64,000 nt of DNA from JAGNXB01 sp942490895 (GTDB lineage Bacteria > Bacteroidota > Bacteroidia > Chitinophagales > Saprospiraceae), in assembly GCA_942490895.1 (NCBI GenBank), contig CALNZC010000080.1:53057-117056 (forward strand), in the 5' to 3' direction. Made by a program: the position numbers and the translations under genes. Below, piece by piece: positions 54,109 through 62,710 of the stretch (positions are counted from its first letter, which is position 1; every line of letters begins with the position of its first letter). A model generated the notes under the pieces. The model was not told the origin of the DNA, searched no databases, and worked only from the letters and a program-made list of their open reading frames with translations.

Positions 54109-54705
54109 ATGAGTAAAAAGATCGTGATTGGTATTGCCGGTTCCAGCGGTAGCATCTATACCAAGGTCCTATTTGATCGTTTGATCGCACTTAAAGCACA
54201 GTGGGGTCAAGTTGGGGTGGTGATGAGTAAAAATGCCCTGATTAATTGGGAGTTGGAGTTAGGCGCTTTTGAGGCAGAACAATATCCATTTGACTTTTAC
54301 GATAAATCTGACTTTTATGCTCCATTCGCTTCAGGGTCAGCAAAGTTTGAAACGATGATCATTTGTCCCTGTTCCATGGGCATGCTCGGACGGATTGCCA
54401 GCGGAGTCAGTGATGATTTGATGACCCGTGCTGCTGATGTTATTCTCAAGGAACGACGGCGGTTGATTCTGGTGCCGAGGGAGACACCTTTAAGCCTGAT
54501 TCACCTGCGTAATATGGTGACGGTGACTGAAGCGGGCGGTATAATTGCACCAGCCTCACCGTCATTCTATGGTGAGGCCAATACGGTGGAAGAAGTCGCA
54601 AGGTCAGTTGTGGATCGTGTTTTGGATCTCTCCGGATTTGATCTTCAAACCTATCGCTGGAGTGAAGGATCACCTTCCGGAGTGCCCGGGTCCAGCGGAC
54701 TTTGA
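54109..54705 (+). CDS. ubiX: UbiX-type flavin prenyltransferase
   Basis: 198 residues. It joins a dimethylallyl group to FMN, making the prenyl-FMN cofactor of UbiD decarboxylases. The flavin-binding start GIAGSSGSIY (8-17), CPCSMGMLGRIASGVSDDL and LVPRETPLSLIHLRNM are the family motifs. No ubiD partner is in the window. The last 55 bases overlap the end of the converging BrkB-family gene. Confidence 0.93.
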   Translation: MSKKIVIGIAGSSGSIYTKVLFDRLIALKAQWGQVGVVMSKNALINWELELGAFEAEQYPFDFYDKSDFYAPFASGSAKFETMIICPCSMGMLGRIASGVSDDLMTRAADVILKERRRLILVPRETPLSLIHLRNMVTVTEAGGIIAPASPSFYGEANTVEEVARSVVDRVLDLSGFDLQTYRWSEGSPSGVPGSSGL

Positions 54706-55649
54706 TTGTTTCTTCGGGTAATCCGATGGAAGAGAATGGCTGTGTTCAACTCATACCCGGAGATAATAACAAAGGCATTGATCTCAAGCCATAGCATCAA
54801 AGCGATAATGGTACCGATGGAACCATAGAGTTTGTTGTACGTGCCGAATGCATTGATATACATCGAAAAGAGGATGGAAGAAAGTAAAGCCAGGATAGTA
54901 GCTACTGTGGCTCCGGTACTGAAAAAGTGAAAACGCGTTCGCGTGGGAGCTCCATATCGATAAAGCAGAGAGATACTACTATAAAACAATGCGACAACCA
55001 GCGACCATCGCAAAAACTCAAAGCTGACTGTGGTGACCCAGTCGGCTTCTACATTCTGGGTGAGAAACCCGACCAGATGATGTCCGGCGATCACCAGGCC
55101 GATGGACACAACGACCAATACAGCCAGTAGTACAGTAAGCCATAACGCGATCCAACGTTTCATCAACGGATGGCGGTTTTTAAAGATCTGGGGAATATCC
55201 TTCTCGAAGGAATACATCAACGTGGCTGTTCCACTTGTCGAAAAATAAAGGGCCAGGAGGGTACTGAAGGAAAGTAGTCCACGTCGTTCTCTCGTCGCAA
55301 TATCGTTGAGAAATCCAACCAACCAATCCCCTGCTGTACCGGGCATGATTCCCCTGACCGTTTCCTGGAGGGTGACACTGAATACCTCATAGATCGGGAG
55401 GTAGGGAAGGAGGGTGAACAGGGTGATAATGGCTGGAAACAAGGAAAGGAAGAAGGAAAATGCGACAGCATTCGCACGCATAAAAGGATCATCCTTCCGG
55501 ACTTCCCGGAACAGAAAGTCGCCGACATTCCAGATCGATACCCCATTGAATCCTGGCAGACTATTGTCCCGAAGCCACCGACCCCACATTGACCAGATCG
55601 GTTTGATCCAGGAGCGAAACATGGAAAGTAAGCGGTAGAAAAAATTCAT
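54651..55649 (-). CDS. YihY/BrkB family inner-membrane protein
   Basis: 332 residues with about six membrane helices. The family motifs are DDPFMRANAVAFSFFLSLFPAII near the N-terminus and GSIGTIIALMLWLEINAFVIISGYELN near the C-terminus. Once called ribonuclease BN in error; the role is not established. Its start overlaps the stop of the thioesterase gene by four bases. The 3' end overlaps ubiX on the other strand by 55 bases. Confidence 0.9.
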   Translation of the reverse strand: MNFFYRLLSMFRSWIKPIWSMWGRWLRDNSLPGFNGVSIWNVGDFLFREVRKDDPFMRANAVAFSFFLSLFPAIITLFTLLPYLPIYEVFSVTLQETVRGIMPGTAGDWLVGFLNDIATRERRGLLSFSTLLALYFSTSGTATLMYSFEKDIPQIFKNRHPLMKRWIALWLTVLLAVLVVVSIGLVIAGHHLVGFLTQNVEADWVTTVSFEFLRWSLVVALFYSSISLLYRYGAPTRTRFHFFSTGATVATILALLSSILFSMYINAFGTYNKLYGSIGTIIALMLWLEINAFVIISGYELNTAILFHRITRRNNQSPLDPGTPEGDPSLQR

Positions 55650-56053
55650 AAAAAGTAAGGGCGTAATCGGTCAAGTAATGCATCGGGTGGTGGACAGGGT
55701 CTGCCGGATGATTTTCTGACGAATGCTAGGGAGACTTGTCCATTGGTCAAATGACGCCCCTGTTCATTGTACAATTCAGAGAAAAAAGTAATGCTTTTAC
55801 CGGGCATCTCCTGAATGGTGGTGCGAATGGTCACGATATCGTCATATCGGGCTGGACGAATATAGCGTATGGATAATTCGATGACCGGCATGAGAATGCC
55901 GGCTTCTTCCAATTCCCGGTAGGTCAGACCCAGGTCTCGGATGGCCTCCGTACGTCCGACTTCTAAATACTGTGCATAGTGACCGTAGTACACAACCCCC
56001 ATCTGATCGGTTTCGCTATATCGGACCCGTACCGGGGTCTCGTGCTTAAACAT
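55646..56053 (-). CDS. Acyl-CoA thioesterase, YbgC/4-hydroxybenzoyl-CoA type
   Basis: 135 residues, hot-dog fold. The motif YSETDQMGVVYYGHYAQYLEVGRTE (about 10-34) carries the catalytic Asp of the YbgC branch. It hydrolyses short or branched acyl-CoA thioesters. It lies four bases after arginine deiminase and overlaps the next gene by four bases, so the three form one operon. Confidence 0.93.
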   Translation of the reverse strand: MFKHETPVRVRYSETDQMGVVYYGHYAQYLEVGRTEAIRDLGLTYRELEEAGILMPVIELSIRYIRPARYDDIVTIRTTIQEMPGKSITFFSELYNEQGRHLTNGQVSLAFVRKSSGRPCPPPDALLDRLRPYFL

Positions 56054-56057
56054 AGGA

Positions 56058-57329
56058 TCAAATTGGTGCCCGCTCCAGCGGACAAGTCATACAATGAGAT
56101 CCACCCCGAGCCCTGGACAATTCATTTGAGGGCAGGGTGATGATGGTGTTTTCTATTTTGGCTGGATCCAGTTTTCCGGCTTTGTACTGCTTCAGGAAGT
56201 CATCGGCATGTAAGATGCGATACCCCTTGGCTTCAAAGGCTTTTTCTGTTTCCGGGTTGCGATCATAGGTCAGAGCGACGCCTGGTTTCAAGGTGACCAG
56301 ATTACAGCCATCCGTCCATTGTTCCCTTTCCTGATAGGGGCTTTGGCCATTTCCGCTGGCAATGAATTCCATCTCCCGGTCAATCTCATTGTGAAAGAAT
56401 TCCTGAACACTGCCATATTCACGGTAACCACCCTTGTTTGAAAACACTTGTACATTGGAGGCAAGGCCGTCCATGACAATGGGTTTATAGGCTGTAATGT
56501 GTCGTTGTGAAATTTGGGTGAAAATGGTATCAATGTGCATGTATGATCGATCCTGGGGAATATTGATCTGGACCACATGTTTGACAACATTCTTTGCGAA
56601 TAAGGCCTCTTTGAGGAGGTGGATGGCATGTGAAGTTGTCCGTTCACTGCATCCAATCAGCAGATAGTCCTGATTGATAATCATCATGTCCCCGCCTTCC
56701 ATGGAGACACTCTCGCCTTTTTTCGATGGCGGGAATTCATCCACGTGGTTCATGTTAATGATCTTGCCGGCCTCGCGGAGATTTCGGAACATGGGGTGTG
56801 ACCAGCAGATGAACCGTGTTAAAAAATTCTCTCTGAAGCGTGCCATTTTGGATGCCTTGGTAATGACAACATGGTCATTAATGACGACAGCCAGATCCCG
56901 GGTAAAGATGAAGTTGGGAATGGGGTCAAGGAGGATATTGTCATCACTGGCCAGGTATCCGGTGATCAGTGTTTTAGCCAATTCTTCGTCCGGCAGATCA
57001 CTGAGCAACTGGATATAGCTTTTTGGCAGTTCCTCATAATCGATGATCATTCGAATGACCTCGTCCCGTGTGTCACGATCATGTTGAAGTGATTCGAGCA
57101 GGAGCTGATGGCTTTCCAGAACATTTTCTTTGCCGAGGAAGGCTTCTAAGACGGCTGTAAAGATGTCGTGCTCCTCCTGCATTTGCGGGAGGTGAACAAT
57201 ATCATCGAACAGCAGTTCAGAGGCACGTTTAGGGCTGATTCGGGCGATACCGGCGTCTGGACGATGGACCATGACACGCTTAAGGGTGCCGATCTCCGAA
57301 CTGACATGGATTTTAGATTGTCCTTCCAT
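56058..57329 (-). CDS. arcA: Arginine deiminase
   Basis: 423 residues. It turns arginine into citrulline and ammonia. The catalytic Cys413 lies in GGSHCMTCPLERAPI at the end; His in RSYMHIDTIF and the acidic residues in MEGGDMMI are present. N-terminal EIGTLKRVMVHRPDAGI is typical. No arcB, arcC or arginine/ornithine antiporter is close by, so the classic fermentative ADI pathway is not shown here. Its promoter box ends four bases before the ATG. Confidence 0.94.
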   Translation of the reverse strand: MEGQSKIHVSSEIGTLKRVMVHRPDAGIARISPKRASELLFDDIVHLPQMQEEHDIFTAVLEAFLGKENVLESHQLLLESLQHDRDTRDEVIRMIIDYEELPKSYIQLLSDLPDEELAKTLITGYLASDDNILLDPIPNFIFTRDLAVVINDHVVITKASKMARFRENFLTRFICWSHPMFRNLREAGKIINMNHVDEFPPSKKGESVSMEGGDMMIINQDYLLIGCSERTTSHAIHLLKEALFAKNVVKHVVQINIPQDRSYMHIDTIFTQISQRHITAYKPIVMDGLASNVQVFSNKGGYREYGSVQEFFHNEIDREMEFIASGNGQSPYQEREQWTDGCNLVTLKPGVALTYDRNPETEKAFEAKGYRILHADDFLKQYKAGKLDPAKIENTIITLPSNELSRARGGSHCMTCPLERAPI

Positions 57330-57333
57330 CCCA

Positions 57334-57341
57334 CAAAGTTA
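57334..57341 (-). promoter_or_regulatory. -7 box of arcA, leaderless type
   Basis: TAACTTTG on the minus strand, exact TAnnTTTG match, then TGGG and the ATG at 57329. The transcript should start at or next to the ATG. Confidence 0.55.
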
Positions 57342-57426
57342 ATCGAACTCCTCTGAAGAAGGAAGTTCTTCTCTGCTTCGGAAGTCCGGAATCCGTGTGT
57401 TTGACCGATTTCTGCAAGCGTTTGTC

Positions 57427-57434
57427 TACATTTG
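57427..57434 (+). promoter_or_regulatory. -7 box for the PspA-like/ABC operon
   Basis: TACATTTG, exact TAnnTTTG match, 39 bases before the ATG at 57474. A TTTG at 57400-57403 could be the -33 element, with a 23-base spacer. Confidence 0.55.
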
Positions 57435-57473
57435 TTGAGGTTACTTTGTGCAGAACCTACATTCGTGTTGGAT

Positions 57474-58145
57474 ATGGGATTTATAAAGAATTTGAAATCA
57501 CTCTTCATTGAAGAGACCTCCGTTGAGCAACCAACGGAAGACGAGAACGTAGAGGCCTCAGTACCTGCTAAAAAGCCTGCTCAACCCGTTACAAAACCAA
57601 GAGAAACAACCATTTCTGCTGCACGTGGAAATGTGGATCAGCGTTTTCTGGATACGTTGCTACAGGCAATGGAAGAGCAGAATCAAGATGGGTTTGACTA
57701 TCTGGAATTCCGTCAGGCCCTCAAGTCATTGGGCAAAATGAACATGGACGAAGCTACCCGGTATAAATCGGCCTATGCGATGGCACAAACCATGAATATC
57801 ACACCTTCAGAATTAACGCGCTCAGCGAATGTTTATCTGGATATCCTGAACAAAGAAGAGAAGAAGTTCTCTGCCGCGCTTTCCAATCAGGAGGAAACCC
57901 AAATTAATGCCCGTAAGGAGCGGTTGGCACAACTTGACCAAAGCATCCTTCAGCACCAAAAAGAGATCGAGTCACTTATGGCTTCGATCAATACACATCG
58001 GAAAGAAGCAGAGCAGTTAAAGGGTGAATTGGAAGAGGTCCATCAAAAAATCCTGGTGACTCAAAAACAATTCACAACGACACATGCTTTTCTGATGGAG
58101 GAGATCACCTCCGATATCACTAAAATGGAACAATACCTTAAATAA
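57474..58145 (+). CDS. Soluble coiled-coil protein, first gene of the PspA-like/ABC operon
   Basis: 223 residues from the ATG at 57474; earlier TTG codons lie in the promoter. No signal peptide or membrane helix. An N-terminal amphipathic-looking stretch (GFIKNLKSLFIEE) is followed by a Pro/Lys/Glu-rich linker (about 17-50), a helical domain (about 53-125, FLDTLLQAMEEQNQDGFDYLEFRQ split over two helices) and a long coiled coil (about 130-223). I do not recognise a named family. It starts the operon, nine bases before the PspA-like gene, and likely binds the latter through coiled coils. Function unknown. Confidence 0.8.
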   Translation: MGFIKNLKSLFIEETSVEQPTEDENVEASVPAKKPAQPVTKPRETTISAARGNVDQRFLDTLLQAMEEQNQDGFDYLEFRQALKSLGKMNMDEATRYKSAYAMAQTMNITPSELTRSANVYLDILNKEEKKFSAALSNQEETQINARKERLAQLDQSILQHQKEIESLMASINTHRKEAEQLKGELEEVHQKILVTQKQFTTTHAFLMEEITSDITKMEQYLK

Positions 58146-58154
58146 GCCTGATCT

Positions 58155-59189
58155 ATGACTAATTCAGATGCATTTAAGCCGAAATCATTCTGGAAGCGCC
58201 CCGAAGGGGTGACCGGAGCCCTCTTTTTGGGTGGACTCCTTCTTGGGGGTGGCTATTTGCTGTTCACCTACCTCCCTGTGATCATTGCCATGACACAGAA
58301 TGTCCTCTACCTGGGGATCCTGCTGATGGTACTGGCCGCCATTATCTATATGGTGCTGGACCCCAAGATGCGTAATTTGATCTGGTACATGTACAAGAGT
58401 GTGATGCGCTGGGTGACTGGCATTTTCGTCCAGATTGATCCGATTGGGATATTGAAATCCTACGTCGAAGATCTAAAGGACAATCTTGGTGAGATGAACA
58501 AGCAGCTCACCAAGTTGCGTGGACAGATGCACAAGCTGAAGGAGTTGATCCTGAATAATCAGCGTGACATCCAGACCAATCTCCAGATGGCCAGTCGGGC
58601 CAAGGAAACGAACAAGACATCCATGGTCGTGCTCAAGTCCAGAAAAGCTGGCCGTTTGAAGGAGTCGAACATGAAACTGGAGGATCTTTATCGCAAAATG
58701 GAGATCCTTTACCGGGTGCTCACCAAGATGTATGAGAATTCAGAGATCCTGCTGGAGGATATTCAAGACCAGGTGCAGGTGAAGGAGCAGGAGCGAAAGG
58801 CCATTCGTGCCAGCCACTCTGCTATGAAATCGGCAATGAACATTATCAGCGGCAATAATGACCAGCGGTATATGTTCGATATGGCCCTGGAAGCGATTGC
58901 GGATGATGTCTCTCAAAAAGTCGGGGAGATGGAGCGATTTATGGAAATGTCTTCCAACTTCATGGATAGTGTTGATCTCCAGAATGGTGTATTCGAAGAA
59001 GAAGGATTGGCCATGCTCGAAAAATGGGAGAAGGAAGGTGTGTCCATGATTCTGGGCAGTGAGAAAGAAACCCTGCTGCTCAAAGCCTCCAATGAAAAAG
59101 ATGTACTAGACCTGGATGCACCCATCGCCCGGCCCGAGGCCCGTTCCGTATCCCGGGGCAATCAATATGACAATTTCTTTGAATCCTGA
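58155..59189 (+). CDS. Membrane-anchored PspA-like coiled-coil protein
   Basis: 344 residues. Two membrane helices at about 20-42 and 47-66 are followed by a long cytoplasmic coiled coil. The segment from about 95 to 260 resembles PspA/IM30: LKSYVEDLKDNLGEMNKQL, then a Lys/Gln-rich helix, ending SAMNIISGNND and a helix with ADDVSQKVGEMERFME. PspA itself lacks membrane helices and forms rods that mend the inner membrane; here the same kind of coil is fixed to the membrane. The homology call is from pattern only and should be tested. It lies between the coiled-coil gene and the solute-binding gene. Confidence 0.75.
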   Translation: MTNSDAFKPKSFWKRPEGVTGALFLGGLLLGGGYLLFTYLPVIIAMTQNVLYLGILLMVLAAIIYMVLDPKMRNLIWYMYKSVMRWVTGIFVQIDPIGILKSYVEDLKDNLGEMNKQLTKLRGQMHKLKELILNNQRDIQTNLQMASRAKETNKTSMVVLKSRKAGRLKESNMKLEDLYRKMEILYRVLTKMYENSEILLEDIQDQVQVKEQERKAIRASHSAMKSAMNIISGNNDQRYMFDMALEAIADDVSQKVGEMERFMEMSSNFMDSVDLQNGVFEEEGLAMLEKWEKEGVSMILGSEKETLLLKASNEKDVLDLDAPIARPEARSVSRGNQYDNFFES

Positions 59190-59213
59190 TAACCTGAAAT
59201 ATCTGTTTGCGCT

Positions 59214-60794
59214 ATGGCAAGACGTTTGACTACTTTCTCAAAACTTCTGATCACCCTGGTGATTGTCGGTGGCCTTGTTTTTCTCGGCAACTATCTGTTA
59301 AATCAAACGGAATGGGGCCGCTCTTTAAAATCACAGGCTGAACAGAATTCTTCCGGAGGAACATTTGGAGATAGCTCTTCAAATCGTGCTGATGATGACG
59401 ATGTATTGACCATTCAGTTGGTCACATGGGGTGGATATGCACCCGGTTTGTATTTCAACAACGGCGCGGAGCCCAATGAAGAATCCCGATTTTATAAGGA
59501 TTATGGCCTGAAAGTACGTTTTGTCAAAAACGATGATCTGCAGAGTGCACTCAATGCGTGGATCGCAGATGATTATGATGTCTTGGTCCAAACGGCGGAT
59601 GCGTTTCCATTGTACACCTTTCCAGATGACATTCAACAGTACAAGCCTCAGGTCTTTATGCAGGTTGACTGGTCTCGTGGTGGAGATGTTATCATCGCCA
59701 AACGTGGAATCAATTCGATCAATGACCTGAAAGGAAAGCGTATTGCCGTGACTGAGCCAGCGCCATCCCAGACCTTATTGATCTCTGCTTTGGAGGCAGC
59801 CGGTTTGAAATATACAGATGTCACCATTGCCGCCGCCCAGGATCCAGTTGTCGCTTCACAGATGTTCAAAGCCCCGGATGTGGATGCAGCCGTAGTTTGG
59901 AGCCCCTTTGACATCGAGGCAATTCGGGAAGTCGCAGGATCCAAAGTATTGGTCTCCACCCAAGAGCAATCCAATATCATTGCGGATATCTTCTTTGCCA
60001 AGGAGGAATATATCCGCAACAATCGGAACAAGATCAATGCTTTTTATGAAGGCTGGATGAAGGCCGTGGCCGAGTTGAATAATGACCCTGCCAAACAGGA
60101 AGTTGCCGCTGCCAAATTGGCCAGCTTCCTTGATTTTCCTAAAGAAGATGCTATGGGTGCCATGTCAGTTGTCCGTTGGAGTTCCCATGGTGACAACAAG
60201 GACTTCTTTGGTTTGAATCCTCAATTTCAGGGTGTAAAAGGTGGTGATCTGTATGACAAGATGGCCCGTACATTTTTTGAATTGGGTCAGGCTGAGAAGA
60301 TTGCTCCACCCTGGCGTAATGTGATAAACACAGGAGCGGTGCAGGCCGCTGATCGGGTGTTAAGCGGTCCTGGATATGAATCTGAGGCAACGCCAACCTT
60401 TTCTGCGCCAACTGAGGCAGAGAAGACCAAGCCGGCATTGGCCAATAAACCCGTAAGTATCAATTTCGAAACTGGGAAATTCACTTTGACGGAGAATGCC
60501 AAGACGATCATCGACCTCCAGTTTGCAGAGGTAGCTCGCTCTTTCGCCACATTGCGTATTCGTATTGAAGGGAATACTGACAATGTCGGCAGCCGGAATA
60601 TGAATATGGATCTTTCCAAAAAGCGGGCGAATGCTGTGGCTAAATACCTGCAGGAGACATACAATATGGACAAGAACAGATTTGTCATTGTCGGGAATGG
60701 ACCAGATAAGCCCATTGCCGGTTGTGAGAACAACCAAAATGATGATTGTAAAGCAAGAAACAGAAGAACTGATTTTCAACTGATCGGTTCGTGA
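59214..60794 (+). CDS. Inner-membrane-anchored NitT/TauT-type solute-binding domain fused to OmpA domain
   Basis: 526 residues. A membrane helix (about 11-29) without a clear cleavage site anchors the protein. A Ser/Asp-rich linker leads to an NMT1/THI5-like solute-binding domain (about 62-385: IQLVTWGGYAPGLYF, INDLKGKRIAVTEPAPSQT, AAVVWSPFDIEAI). A second linker precedes an OmpA-type peptidoglycan-binding domain (about 415-526: ISINFETGKFTLTE-like start, IEGNTDNVGSRNMNMDLSKK, RNRRTDFQL). Proteins with this fusion are called phosphate ABC transporter substrate-binding/OmpA family protein in databases, as I recall; the ligand is not known. The layout ties an ABC transporter both to the inner membrane and to peptidoglycan, which plain importers do not do. 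Confidence 0.88.
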   Translation: MARRLTTFSKLLITLVIVGGLVFLGNYLLNQTEWGRSLKSQAEQNSSGGTFGDSSSNRADDDDVLTIQLVTWGGYAPGLYFNNGAEPNEESRFYKDYGLKVRFVKNDDLQSALNAWIADDYDVLVQTADAFPLYTFPDDIQQYKPQVFMQVDWSRGGDVIIAKRGINSINDLKGKRIAVTEPAPSQTLLISALEAAGLKYTDVTIAAAQDPVVASQMFKAPDVDAAVVWSPFDIEAIREVAGSKVLVSTQEQSNIIADIFFAKEEYIRNNRNKINAFYEGWMKAVAELNNDPAKQEVAAAKLASFLDFPKEDAMGAMSVVRWSSHGDNKDFFGLNPQFQGVKGGDLYDKMARTFFELGQAEKIAPPWRNVINTGAVQAADRVLSGPGYESEATPTFSAPTEAEKTKPALANKPVSINFETGKFTLTENAKTIIDLQFAEVARSFATLRIRIEGNTDNVGSRNMNMDLSKKRANAVAKYLQETYNMDKNRFVIVGNGPDKPIAGCENNQNDDCKARNRRTDFQLIGS

Positions 60795-60798
60795 TTAA

Positions 60799-61887
60799 AT
60801 GAAGTCTCTTTTTAAGCTACGTGGTACGCTCAATGGCAGTCTGACTATTCTTCTGGGAATAGGAGGTGTATTGCTGGTACTGGCTGGCTGGACACTGCTC
60901 ACAATAGGCGAATCTCCTGTTGTGAGCAGTGCTATTTTACCGCATCCGCTTCGTGTTTTGACCTCTTTTGGCGATCTCTATCGGGATAATGAAATTGTAA
61001 AGAACACCTTCCGTTCCCTGGGGATTAATCTTGCAGGTTATCTGGAGGCGATCCTGATCTCTATCCCCTTGGGCTTCCTTATCGGGTTGGTCCCCCTTTT
61101 TCGTGGAGGGTTTCAGCGACAGGTTGAATCCATTCGATATATTCCGCTGACAGCGGTGACCGGATTGTTTATTATCTGGTTTGGCGTCGGCACAGATATG
61201 AAGGTTCACTTCCTGGCCTTTGGTATCATGATCTATCTGCTACCTGTTGTCATTCAGCGTATAGATGAAGTGGATGATGTTTATCTGAAGACAGTTTATA
61301 CACTGGGCGCAAATGCCTGGCAAACTATACGTACGGTATACATCCCATCTGTACTTTCAAGACTATCGGATGATATCCGTGTCCTTACAGCAATTTCATG
61401 GACCTATATCATCGTAGCTGAAAACATCGACAGCAGCCAGGGTGGGATCGGTGCACTGATCTGGCGAGTGGGGCAGCGGCAAGGTCGAATGGACAAGGTT
61501 TTTGCACTGCTTTTTCTCATTATTGTGATCGGGGTTATCCAGGATCGATTTTTTTCACGAGCAGACCGTTTACTCTTTCCATTCAAAGCGCCGGCATTGC
61601 GTAAAAAAGAGAGCCAGGTGAAATCAATGACAAGCACGGGTCAGATGATCCTTCAGTTTTTAGGGCAGATCGGATTATGGATCGTGGTCGGGCTTTATGT
61701 TTTTCTTGCCTTAAATGAGTGGACACAGTTATTTTTTCCTGGCCGTGTACTGGCCGACTTGTTTGGAGATACCATCTGGGCCGTACATGTCGTGTTCCTC
61801 TCCTGGATCGGGTTTAAAGTATATCGGTGGTTATTGAGCCGGCAATCAACTGAGCATAGTCCTGTTTTGAATCGTGGATCAAACTGA
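60799..61887 (+). CDS. NitT/TauT-type ABC transporter permease with C-terminal extension
   Basis: 362 residues. The core (about 1-265) is a SsuC/TauC-like permease with six helices and the EAA loop TLGANAWQTIRTVYIPSV before the last helices. The C-terminal 95 residues add two more helices (about 285-302 and 328-345) not found in ordinary SsuC-type permeases of about 255 residues. It starts four bases after the solute-binding gene. Confidence 0.88.
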   Translation: MKSLFKLRGTLNGSLTILLGIGGVLLVLAGWTLLTIGESPVVSSAILPHPLRVLTSFGDLYRDNEIVKNTFRSLGINLAGYLEAILISIPLGFLIGLVPLFRGGFQRQVESIRYIPLTAVTGLFIIWFGVGTDMKVHFLAFGIMIYLLPVVIQRIDEVDDVYLKTVYTLGANAWQTIRTVYIPSVLSRLSDDIRVLTAISWTYIIVAENIDSSQGGIGALIWRVGQRQGRMDKVFALLFLIIVIGVIQDRFFSRADRLLFPFKAPALRKKESQVKSMTSTGQMILQFLGQIGLWIVVGLYVFLALNEWTQLFFPGRVLADLFGDTIWAVHVVFLSWIGFKVYRWLLSRQSTEHSPVLNRGSN

Positions 61888-61894
61888 ACGCACA

Positions 61895-62704
61895 ATGGCC
61901 ATTCCCATTCATGATGACCCACAACAGGCGAACATTGTCAGCTTGCGCAATGTCTCCCAAAGCTATGATGGAGGGCAGACAGAGATCATTAAAGGACTCG
62001 ATTTACTAGTCGAGGACAAGCCTGCTCAGGGGCAATTTGTAGTCATTCTGGGCATGTCCGGTTGCGGAAAATCGACGCTATTGCGGTATATCGCCGGCCT
62101 GCAATCACCAACGAGCGGTGAAGTCCTCTTACAAGGCAAACCTGTCGGTCCGGATAACCGGGCCAGTATGGTTTTTCAGCAATATTCCTCCTTGCCCTGG
62201 ATGAATGTCCTGGATAATGTCGCTTTGCCACTTCAGTTTGCAGGGATGCCCAAAAGCGAGCGAGAAGAAAAGGCTATGGAAATGATCCGGCTGGTGGGCT
62301 TGAGTGGTCATGAATTCAAGTACGCACAGTATCCTACACTTTCTGGGGGGCAATTACAACGAGTTGCTATTGCAAGAAGCCTTTTGGCCAATGCCTCCAT
62401 CATTCTGATGGATGAGCCTTTTGGGGCGTTGGACATCCACACCCGTTTGCAAATGCAAGAATTGTTAGGTAAGATTTGGAATGAGATTCACCCCACAGTC
62501 ATCTTTGTGACCCATGACATTGCAGAGGCCGTCTATCTGGGTGATGAAATCTACATTATGAAAGCCCCTCCATCTACGTTTGTAGAGCATATCCAAATCG
62601 ATCTGCCATTGTACCGAAATAAAGAGATCAAGCGCGACAAGCACTTTATCGAAATGGTGTATCATATTGAAGACCTGATGGTCAAGGTAGCTGACATGAA
62701 ATAA
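61895..62704 (+). CDS. NitT/TauT-type ABC transporter ATP-binding protein
   Basis: 269 residues from the ATG at 61895, seven bases after the permease stop; a GTG at 61874 inside the permease gene is also in frame. Walker A GMSGCGKST (53-61), signature LSGGQLQRVA (149-158), Walker B ILMDEP (170-175), His in THDIAEA, all intact, so it is an active ATPase. The C-terminal part after residue 215 is specific and may contact the cytoplasmic coils. Confidence 0.92.
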   Translation: MAIPIHDDPQQANIVSLRNVSQSYDGGQTEIIKGLDLLVEDKPAQGQFVVILGMSGCGKSTLLRYIAGLQSPTSGEVLLQGKPVGPDNRASMVFQQYSSLPWMNVLDNVALPLQFAGMPKSEREEKAMEMIRLVGLSGHEFKYAQYPTLSGGQLQRVAIARSLLANASIILMDEPFGALDIHTRLQMQELLGKIWNEIHPTVIFVTHDIAEAVYLGDEIYIMKAPPSTFVEHIQIDLPLYRNKEIKRDKHFIEMVYHIEDLMVKVADMK

Positions 62705-62710
62705 TCCCCA

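Noticed and set aside
57334..57434. Operator-like palindromes in the gap between arcA and the PspA-like operon
   Set aside because: Only the two promoter boxes stand out; no convincing dyad was found.
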